Source: PNAI01 sp964575715 (GTDB lineage Bacteria; Pseudomonadota; Alphaproteobacteria; Rhizobiales; Xanthobacteraceae). From it: 34,466 bases of DNA. How positions within the stretch are numbered: the first letter of the stretch is position 1; each line of letters begins with the position of its first letter. The translations under genes were made by a program, and so were the position numbers. Positions 1-5,798 of this stretch are shown here, piece by piece. Location: positions 1-34,466 of the forward strand of contig CAZNSG010000168.1 in assembly GCA_964575715.1 (NCBI GenBank), given 5' to 3'. The notes under the pieces are model-generated. The model was given only the letters and a program-made list of their open reading frames with translations, did no database searches and was not told where the DNA came from.

Positions 1-472
1 CAGGCGGTACGACGACCTTCTTCTCGCCGTCCTTGTATTTGACCAATAGATCCTGGCCCTCCTTGCCGGCGACGGTCGTTGCGACATTGGCGTTGGTCAT
101 GGTGCTGCCGGGCCGGTTGTCCCACTCCGAAAACCGGTCGGGCACAACGCCCTTCTGCGAATCCATGAAGATGTGAACGGCATATGCCTTTTGCGTGCCG
201 TCCGGCTGCGGCATGGCCGACACGCCGATAAACGAACCCTCCTTGATGTCGGCCAGAGACGATATGACCATGGCGGAAATTCGCGGAGGCTCGGCGAGCT
301 TCACTGTCAGGTTCTCGCCGGTACGCGACTTGATTGAGAGCGTGGTGCCCTCGACCTTGGTGATCTCGCCGCGGATGCGCACCGTCGGAGGTTGCTGCGC
401 CCACGCCACCGTGGTCGCGAACATCAGGGTCAATCCGGCAGCGCCGAGCGCGCGTCTTGTCATCTTCTGCAT
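1..472 (-). CDS. Secreted OB-fold-like protein of unknown function (3' end missing)
   Basis: The frame begins at the ATG at 472, five bases after a strong Shine-Dalgarno (GGGAGGAG, minus strand), and runs off the left edge, so only the N-terminal 157 residues are present. Residues 1-24 form a signal peptide (arginines, a hydrophobic stretch, then AWA before QQ), so the protein should be exported. The mature part starts VRIRGEITKVEG and goes on with TLSIKSRTGENLTVKL, a strand-rich pattern like DUF5666 or small OB-fold domains. It contains FIGVSAMPQPDGTQKA, which I recall from conserved hypothetical proteins of Bradyrhizobium-type bacteria that are sometimes mislabelled as metal ABC transporter components. 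No catalytic motif is visible. It lies downstream of aroE on the same strand with a gap of about 100 bp. Export is well supported; the biochemical role is unknown. Confidence 0.75.
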   Translation of the reverse strand, partial: MQKMTRRALGAAGLTLMFATTVAWAQQPPTVRIRGEITKVEGTTLSIKSRTGENLTVKLAEPPRISAMVISSLADIKEGSFIGVSAMPQPDGTQKAYAVHIFMDSQKGVVPDRFSEWDNRPGSTMTNANVATTVAGKEGQDLLVKYKDGEKKVVVPP

Positions 473-576
473 CACATCTCCTCCCAAAGATTAGCCGGCG
501 GACTTTGCACCGCCGCAATCAAGCTAACAACCCCCATGGCTGCTGCTTTATTCCCAGCGTTACCAGCATCGGCGGA

Positions 577-1413
577 TCAACTGGCGAGGTCGGCCTCGAT
601 CAGCGCCCGCAACTCTGCGGTCACCTGCGGGCGCACGCCGAACCATAACGAAAAGCCGCGAACCGCCTGATGCAGCAGCATGCCGAGCCCGTCTGCGGTA
701 GCAAGCCCCCGCGCTTGGGCGGAAGCAATGAGTGGAGTTTTGAGCGGCACATAGACGATATCGGCAACCACGGTATCCTGGTGTAGTGGCGTAAGGTCGA
801 TCTCGAGTTTCGGCTGACCCGCCATGCCGAGCGAAGTCGCGTTCACCAGCAGGCAAGCGCGCCTCAGCAAATGTGGCAACGCTGTCAAATGTGCCGGGTG
901 GATGCATGCTCCGAACCGCGCCCGCAAATCCTCTGCGCGGCTCAAGCTGCGATTGACTAAATCGATACGGGTAAAACCACGCTCGATAAGGCCGCAAAGG
1001 ACGGCGCGCGCCGCGCCGCCCGCTCCTAGCACCACAGCTTCGCCGAGGTGCGCATCCCAGCCTGGGACGCAGTCATCGAGGTTGGCGGTGAAGCCCTCCA
1101 CATCGGTGTTGGTCGAAAGCAGCCGCCCGCCTTCAAGCCACAGCGTATTTGCCGCGCCCACCGTGCGCGCGCGATCGTCCGGTTCTGATAGCGCCAGCGC
1201 CTCCTCCTTATGCGGCAGTGTGACATTGGCGCCGACATAACCGCGTGAAACCAATGTCGCGATGAAATCCGCGAATGCCTCCGGCATTACCTCCTCGCGC
1301 CGATAGGCGGCGGCAAGGCCATGGCGTTTGATCCAATATTCGTGGATCTGCGGCGAGCGCGAATGCTTCACCGGCCAGCCGATCACGCAAGCGGCGCGCA
1401 GATCTCCGGTCAT
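577..1413 (-). CDS. aroE: Shikimate dehydrogenase (NADP+) family protein
   Basis: The 278-residue product matches AroE in length and motif order. SRSPQIHEYW and NVTLPHKEEAL form the N-terminal shikimate-binding lobe, with the catalytic lysine in LPHK. GAGGAARAVLCG is the Rossmann loop, followed by NRSLSRAEDL, the basic patch that favours NADP. NATSLGM and ADGLGMLLHQAV are the usual C-terminal elements. It would reduce 3-dehydroshikimate to shikimate in the cytoplasm. It is the last gene of a minus-strand run (FAH-family hydrolase, SDR, aroE) with gaps of 13 and 20 bp, so it is probably co-transcribed with genes that look catabolic. A role in quinate/shikimate use, or a second AroE beside a housekeeping copy, is therefore possible. 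The ATG at 1413 has no good Shine-Dalgarno, which fits translational coupling. Confidence 0.93.
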   Translation of the reverse strand: MTGDLRAACVIGWPVKHSRSPQIHEYWIKRHGLAAAYRREEVMPEAFADFIATLVSRGYVGANVTLPHKEEALALSEPDDRARTVGAANTLWLEGGRLLSTNTDVEGFTANLDDCVPGWDAHLGEAVVLGAGGAARAVLCGLIERGFTRIDLVNRSLSRAEDLRARFGACIHPAHLTALPHLLRRACLLVNATSLGMAGQPKLEIDLTPLHQDTVVADIVYVPLKTPLIASAQARGLATADGLGMLLHQAVRGFSLWFGVRPQVTAELRALIEADLAS

Positions 1414-1433
1414 CGTCCATCACATGCGGCGTA

Positions 1434-2219
1434 TCAATAATACCCTACGGTGGCGCCGCCATCGACCGCGATCGCCGTGCCCTGGATATGGCGCGCGCGC
1501 TCCGAGCACAGAAACAATGTGAGCGCCGCGATGTCCTCCGCCGTGCCAAGCCTCCGCAGCCCGTCCTTGGCAATTGCTTCTTTACGCAACTCCTCCGGGC
1601 CCTTGCCCGACGCCTTCGAACGCTGCGCGATCAACTCCTCGAACCGTTCGGTCACTGTCGCGCCCGGGTGGATGACGTTGACATTGATGCCGTCTCGCTT
1701 TCCGAGCTGCGAAAGAGCCTTGGAAAAATTGCCCATCGCCGCATTGACCGAAGCGCCGATGGTGAAGTCCGCACCCGGCGAGCGCGCCGCGCCGCCTCCG
1801 ATGTTGACGACGTGGCCCTGCGCCGCCTTTAGCAATGGCCAGAACAGCCGGCACGTGCGCACACAACCGAAAAGTTTCAGCGCATAGCCGTCCATCCAGG
1901 CTTCATCGGGCAGATCGGAAAAGTTGCCTGCCTTGGTCGCACCCGCCGAATTCACCAGAATGTCGCAGCGACTGAACTTGTCCTTCACACGGTCAAGCAA
2001 TTGCTGACAGCCCTCAAGCTTGCGCAGATCGCCGACCACGGTCATGGGCGCGGCACCGGCTTGCGCGACGGTCTTGGCGGCGGCGGCGAGGTTTGTCTCC
2101 GACGAGGACGCGATGACGGTCTGCGCCCCCTCGCGCGCGAAGGCCGCCGCAATGCCGCGTCCTATGCCGCGGCTGCCGCCGGTAATGACGACGACTTTAC
2201 CCTGGTATTCTCCTGCCAT
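1434..2219 (-). CDS. SDR-family Rossmann protein lacking the catalytic Ser-Tyr-Lys
   Basis: 261 residues from the ATG at 2219, preceded by GGGAGAACG; an upstream TTG would overlap the previous gene and is less likely. The fold is a classical short-chain dehydrogenase: GGSRGIGRG (residues 14-22) for NAD(P), GDL at 63-65, NSAG at 90-93, HPGATVTE after strand 6, and a C-terminal FLCSERARHIQGTAIAVDGG. The active site is not classical. Where SDRs have NISS this protein has NIGG (139-142), and where they have YxASK it has IGASV (154-158), so the serine, tyrosine and lysine all appear to be absent. The residues look replaced rather than frameshifted, because flanking motifs remain in frame. It may be a non-redox binding protein, or an enzyme using other residues. 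It sits between the FAH-family gene and aroE. Confidence 0.88.
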   Translation of the reverse strand: MAGEYQGKVVVITGGSRGIGRGIAAAFAREGAQTVIASSSETNLAAAAKTVAQAGAAPMTVVGDLRKLEGCQQLLDRVKDKFSRCDILVNSAGATKAGNFSDLPDEAWMDGYALKLFGCVRTCRLFWPLLKAAQGHVVNIGGGAARSPGADFTIGASVNAAMGNFSKALSQLGKRDGINVNVIHPGATVTERFEELIAQRSKASGKGPEELRKEAIAKDGLRRLGTAEDIAALTLFLCSERARHIQGTAIAVDGGATVGYY

Positions 2220-2232
2220 TCTCGTTCTCCCG

Positions 2233-3087
2233 TTATTGTTCGTCGATGACTGTATTGCGCAGTGTGCCAATCTCCGGAACCGACATTTCGATCACATCGC
2301 CCGGCACCAGCCAACGGGGCGGATCGCTGCGTGGCCCTTTTTTTGTTGGCGTGCCGGTGGCAATGATGTCACCCGGTTTGATCGTCATGAACATGGTGAC
2401 GTAGGCGATGAGGTCGGCGAAGGAAAAAATCATGCTCGCAGTGGTATCGTCTTGCGTAATCTCGCCGTTCAGGCTCACGGTCAGGTGCAACGGCTGCGTG
2501 AGATCAAGACCGGTCGTGAGCCACGGGCCGATGCTGCCGGAAGCATCGAAATTCTTGCCTTGCGTCACATTAAACCGGCCGTGGCGCAGCCAGTCGCGGA
2601 TGGTGCCCTCGTTGCATATCGTCACGCCCGCGACATGATCGAGCGCGTGCTCGGGCGTGATATGCCTGCCGGCACGCCCGATGACCAGTGCGATCTCGCC
2701 TTCATAATCGAGCTGCTCCGACACCTTCGGGCGCACGATCGGCTGGTTGTGACCGACCAGCGAATTAGGTGCGCGGAAGAACATGCTGGGAAACTTCGCG
2801 CCTTCCGCACCGCCGCTGACCTCGGCGTCGCGGTTGGCGTAATTTACCCCGATGCAGAGAATCTTCTCAGGCGTGACCACGGGAGATAGCCACTCGGTCT
2901 CGGCGAGCGCAAAATCCGCGCGCACGCTCTGGGCAACCGCCTGCGCCTCAGCCAGCGCATCGGCGCGCAATAAATCGAACACGCTGGTAAACCGCGGCGC
3001 CATCCGCGGCCGCAGATCGACGACACCGTCGCCAACCACAATCCCGAAACTCGTTCGCCCGCGGATATTATAGCTGGCAAGGTGCAT
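2233..3087 (-). CDS. Fumarylacetoacetate hydrolase (FAH) family protein
   Basis: 284 residues, the usual size for the single-chain FAH superfamily, whose members cleave or decarboxylate beta-diketo acids using a divalent metal. The N-terminal part (about 1-75) is the small cap-like domain. The FAH core starts at PEKILCIGVNYANRDAEV. DYEGEIALVIG holds the acidic metal ligands, GVTICNEGTIRDWLRH and QGKNFDASGSIGPWL are the usual core blocks, and KPGDIIATGTPTKKG is the standard C-terminal signature. The substrate cannot be read from sequence; 2-hydroxyhepta-2,4-diene-dioate isomerases, acylpyruvases and 2,4-diketo-acid hydrolases all share this pattern. It is the first gene of the minus-strand run with the SDR-like gene and aroE. 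The ATG at 3087 has no clear Shine-Dalgarno. Confidence 0.9.
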   Translation of the reverse strand: MHLASYNIRGRTSFGIVVGDGVVDLRPRMAPRFTSVFDLLRADALAEAQAVAQSVRADFALAETEWLSPVVTPEKILCIGVNYANRDAEVSGGAEGAKFPSMFFRAPNSLVGHNQPIVRPKVSEQLDYEGEIALVIGRAGRHITPEHALDHVAGVTICNEGTIRDWLRHGRFNVTQGKNFDASGSIGPWLTTGLDLTQPLHLTVSLNGEITQDDTTASMIFSFADLIAYVTMFMTIKPGDIIATGTPTKKGPRSDPPRWLVPGDVIEMSVPEIGTLRNTVIDEQ

Positions 3088-3212
3088 CGTAATGGAGCCA
3101 AAATCGATTGCGGATAAGAGTGCAGGGACGCTCGCTTGGTGTTACAGCAAGCCGTTATAAAGCGCCATGCCCAACCGTGGCGCCGGCAGTTGATCCACCG
3201 GTCAATTGAGGA

Positions 3213-3338
3213 TAATCCCGAAAAGTGGGAACCGGTTTCCCGCCTTCGCGAGCCTACTCCGCCGAAGCAGCCGCTTCGGCGGGCGAAGCAAGGTCGGCGG
3301 GCGAAGGAAGGTCGGATAAGATCATGCTCAAACAAAAA
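3213..3338. repeat. Palindromic intergenic repeat interrupted by a second palindromic repeat
   Basis: Bases 3213-3238 match the left part of the element at 11864-11964 (TCCCGAAAAGTGGGAACCGG), and 3317-3338 match its continuation (AAGATCATGCTC followed by an A-rich run). Between them lie about 75 bp of a different GC-rich palindrome with perfect 10-bp arms CCGCCGAAGC / GCTTCGGCGG around AGCC, plus outer CCTTCGC / GCGAAGG arms. The arrangement reads as one repeat nested inside another. It occupies most of the 310-bp space between the divergent FAH-family and hydroxyacid dehydrogenase genes, in which I see no further gene. Confidence 0.8.
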
Positions 3339-3397
3339 GCGAGAGACCGACTCTGATTCTACCGAGATCGCATACGCTCTAGCACTCGCAGCAGACC

Positions 3398-4303
3398 ATG
3401 AAATCCATTTTCCTCGATTGCAACGACCAGCTCGCCCCTGTTTGGACGCGCGTGCATCGGCCCGACGACCCACCGATCGTGGTCAATACAATAGCTTTCG
3501 CCCGCGAGGAATTGCCGCGCCTGCTGGCGGGCTACGACATCTGCCTCGACGATCATTCCTACATGCCCACCGAACTGGTGGCGCAGTGCCCATCACTCAA
3601 GCATATCGTATTCCTCGGCACCGGCGCCGCGAGCTACATGAACATCGCCGAGCTCAACAAGCTCGGCATCACCGTCCACACCATCAAGGGATACGGCGAC
3701 ACCGCCGTGGCCGAGCACACCATCGCGCTCATGTTCGCCTGCTGCCGCCAGCTCGCACGCATGGATCGCGATATTCGTGCCGGCACCTGGGAGCAGTTGG
3801 AAGGCGTACAGCTTCTTGGCAAGACGCTTGGGGTTATCGGGCTCGGCGGCATTGGCAGCGAAGTCATCCGCATCGCCCAGGGGATCGGCATGCAGGCGCT
3901 CGCCTGGAACCGCACGCCGCGTCCCGACGCCGGGGTCCGCCTGGTCGATCTCGATACACTGCTTGCGAATTCGGACGTGGTTTCGCTCAATCTCGTGCTC
4001 AATGACGAAACCCGCGGCTTCCTCAACGCTGCGCGCATCGCGCGCTTAAAGCCGGGCGTCATTCTGATCAACACCGCCCGCGGCGCGCTGATCGATGAAG
4101 CGGCCATGCTCGACGCGCTCAAGCGCGGCCACATTCGCCACGCTGGTCTCGATGTGTTTCACGCCGAACCGCTCAAAGCTGACCATCCGCTCGCGCGCAT
4201 GGATAATGTGACGCTGAGCGCCCACGCCGCCTTTCGCACATTGGAGGCCTCGATGACACTGCTGCGCCGCGCGATCGATATCGTTCGCAAAATCGTCGAC
4301 TAA
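3398..4303 (+). CDS. D-isomer-specific 2-hydroxyacid dehydrogenase (NAD-dependent)
   Basis: 301 residues with the two-domain layout of the D-2-hydroxyacid dehydrogenase family, which interconverts 2-oxo acids and D-2-hydroxy acids in the cytoplasm. GLGGIGSEV is the nucleotide-binding loop, in a segment flanked by GKTLGVIGLG. INTARGALIDE carries the catalytic arginine, LDVFHAEPL the glutamate and LSAHAAF the histidine. It is a little shorter at the N-terminus than PGDH-type members and has no ACT domain, so it is not a full SerA. It stands alone on the plus strand, followed by two 26-bp palindromes and the molybdenum hydroxylase operon. The ATG at 3398 is the first start that preserves the N-terminal strand MKSIFLDC; its Shine-Dalgarno is weak. 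The substrate is unknown, with hydroxypyruvate or glyoxylate as possibilities. Confidence 0.9.
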   Translation: MKSIFLDCNDQLAPVWTRVHRPDDPPIVVNTIAFAREELPRLLAGYDICLDDHSYMPTELVAQCPSLKHIVFLGTGAASYMNIAELNKLGITVHTIKGYGDTAVAEHTIALMFACCRQLARMDRDIRAGTWEQLEGVQLLGKTLGVIGLGGIGSEVIRIAQGIGMQALAWNRTPRPDAGVRLVDLDTLLANSDVVSLNLVLNDETRGFLNAARIARLKPGVILINTARGALIDEAAMLDALKRGHIRHAGLDVFHAEPLKADHPLARMDNVTLSAHAAFRTLEASMTLLRRAIDIVRKIVD

Positions 4304-4322
4304 GGCGGCTCACCCCAACCAA

Positions 4323-4387
4323 CCGAAGTCGGATTTATCCGACTTCGGCCATTCTAAAGTGCCGAACTCGGGTTAACCCGAGTTCGG
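4323..4387. repeat. Pair of 26-bp palindromes
   Basis: Two inverted repeats of equal length lie 13 bp apart. The first (4323-4348) has 12-bp arms CCGAAGTCGGAT / ATCCGACTTCGG around TT. The second (4362-4387) is a perfect 26-bp palindrome with half CCGAACTCGGGTT. They share the ends CCGAA and TTCGG but differ inside. Neither is followed by a U-tract, so they look more like a dispersed palindromic repeat (REP-like) than classical terminators, although they could end transcription of the hydroxyacid dehydrogenase gene. Confidence 0.75.
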
Positions 4388-4408
4388 GCGGGAGAGGCGC
4401 GTGCAGCA

Positions 4409-4437
4409 TTGACGCCCCACCGTTCTCGTTCACAATA
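4409..4437 (+). promoter_or_regulatory. Possible sigma-70-type promoter of the molybdenum hydroxylase operon
   Basis: TTGACG at 4409-4414 and ACAATA at 4432-4437 are separated by 17 bp, about 27 bp upstream of the GTG start at 4465. The -10 match is poor, so this is only a candidate. Confidence 0.25.
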
Positions 4438-4464
4438 GAATAAAGTCTATGGGGAGGAGCTTTC

Positions 4465-5313
4465 GTGAAACCGGCGCCATTCGCCTACGCCAAGGCGCGC
4501 TCGCTCAACGAGGCCATTGCTTTGCTCGGCGAGCATGGCGACGGCGCACGCCTGCTCGCCGGCGGCCAGAGCCTGCTCGCTACCCTCAACATGCGGCTCT
4601 CCGCCCCGCGCATTCTGATCGACATCAACCACATTTCTGGCCTCGACCGCATCGACCGCAAGGACGGCAAGATCGAGATCGGCGCGCTCGTGCGCCATGC
4701 CCAGGCCGAGCGCGCACGCGAGATCACCGAACTCGCGCCATTGATCGCGCGCGCTCTTCCGCACATCGCCCACCCTGCCATCCGCAACCGCGGCACCATC
4801 GGCGGCTCGATTGCCTTCGCCGATCCGGCCGCCGAACTCCCGGCCTGTCTGCTTGCGCTCGGCGGTGAGGTTGAAATCGCTGGACCGAATGGCAAGCGGA
4901 CAATCAAGGCCGATGACTTCTTCAAGAGTCTGTTCGAGACCGCGCTTGGAACGCAAGACGTGCTGGCCGCGATCCGGCTTCCGGCTGCCACTGCACAAAG
5001 TCGTTTCGGATTTGCCGAATTCGCCCGCCGCCGCGGCGACTACGCCATGGTGGGCTTGGCAGCCAGCGCGCGCGCCGACGGCAAGGGATTGGCCGATGTG
5101 CGGCTGGCCTATTTCGGTGTCGGCGCAACGCCGCTGCGCGCGAAAAAGGCCGAAGCCGAGCTTGCAAGCGGCAAGCTCGACGCGGCCGTCGCCGCACTCG
5201 ATTCCGACCTTGATCCGCCCGACGACGTGCAGTCAACCGGCGTCCTGAAAAAGCATCTCGCCGGCGTGCTGCTCAAACGCGTCGCGCTCCAGCTTTCGGA
5301 GAAACGATCATGA
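4465..5313 (+). CDS. Molybdenum hydroxylase FAD-binding subunit (CoxM-like)
   Basis: 282 residues, the size of the medium subunit of xanthine dehydrogenase / CO dehydrogenase-type hydroxylases. LLAGGQSLLATLNMRL (around residues 31-46) is the first FAD-binding motif, and RNRGTIGGSIAFADPAAELPA (around 109-129) is the second, with the typical TIGGS. The C-terminal part is the CO-dehydrogenase flavoprotein C-domain. The subunit passes electrons from the 2Fe-2S subunit through FAD to an acceptor. I chose the GTG at 4465 because GGGGAGGAG lies six bases upstream. The stop overlaps the next start (ATGA), implying translational coupling in a medium-small-large operon, the same subunit order as coxMSL. 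Confidence 0.93.
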   Translation: MKPAPFAYAKARSLNEAIALLGEHGDGARLLAGGQSLLATLNMRLSAPRILIDINHISGLDRIDRKDGKIEIGALVRHAQAERAREITELAPLIARALPHIAHPAIRNRGTIGGSIAFADPAAELPACLLALGGEVEIAGPNGKRTIKADDFFKSLFETALGTQDVLAAIRLPAATAQSRFGFAEFARRRGDYAMVGLAASARADGKGLADVRLAYFGVGATPLRAKKAEAELASGKLDAAVAALDSDLDPPDDVQSTGVLKKHLAGVLLKRVALQLSEKRS

Positions 5314-5798
5314 GTGCGCCGAGCTGCACCATCTCTCTTAAGGTGAACGGCGAGACCGTCACCGAAACCGTCGAGGCGCGCAAGAGTCTGGTCGATTTCC
5401 TGCGCGAGGATCTGGCGCTGACCGGTAGCCATGTCGGCTGCGAGCATGGTTTTTGCGGAGCTTGCACGGTGCGTGTCGATGGCGTGATCGTGCGCGGATG
5501 TCTTACGCTTGCGGTGCAATGCGACGGTGCGCGCGTCGAGACCATCGAGGGCATCTCCGACTTGGGCGAAATCGCCGATCTGCAAGCGGCGTTCGAGCGG
5601 CGCAACGCGCTGCAATGCGGCTTCTGCACGCCCGGTATGCTGCTCACCGCGCAGGAGCTTTTGCAGAACGGCAAAGTGCCGAGCCGCGAGCAAATCCGCG
5701 AGCATCTTTCCGGCAACTACTGCCGCTGCACCGGCTATCAGGCCATCGTCGACGCCGTCGAAGCAGTGGCGCACGCGCGCGCGGGAGGCAAATCATGA
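5310..5798 (+). CDS. Molybdenum hydroxylase 2Fe-2S subunit (CoxS-like)
   Basis: 162 residues with both iron-sulfur domains of the family's small subunit. The N-terminal ferredoxin-like domain contains GCEHGFCGACTVRVDG, and the C-terminal helical domain contains CGFCTPGM and GNYCRCTGYQ, giving the eight cysteines for two [2Fe-2S] clusters. The protein relays electrons from the molybdopterin subunit to the FAD subunit. It overlaps both neighbours by ATGA and has the Shine-Dalgarno-like GGAGAAA before its start. No twin-arginine signal is visible, so the complex should be cytoplasmic, unlike the secreted aldehyde oxidoreductases of the PaoABC type. Confidence 0.95.
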   Translation: MSAPSCTISLKVNGETVTETVEARKSLVDFLREDLALTGSHVGCEHGFCGACTVRVDGVIVRGCLTLAVQCDGARVETIEGISDLGEIADLQAAFERRNALQCGFCTPGMLLTAQELLQNGKVPSREQIREHLSGNYCRCTGYQAIVDAVEAVAHARAGGKS

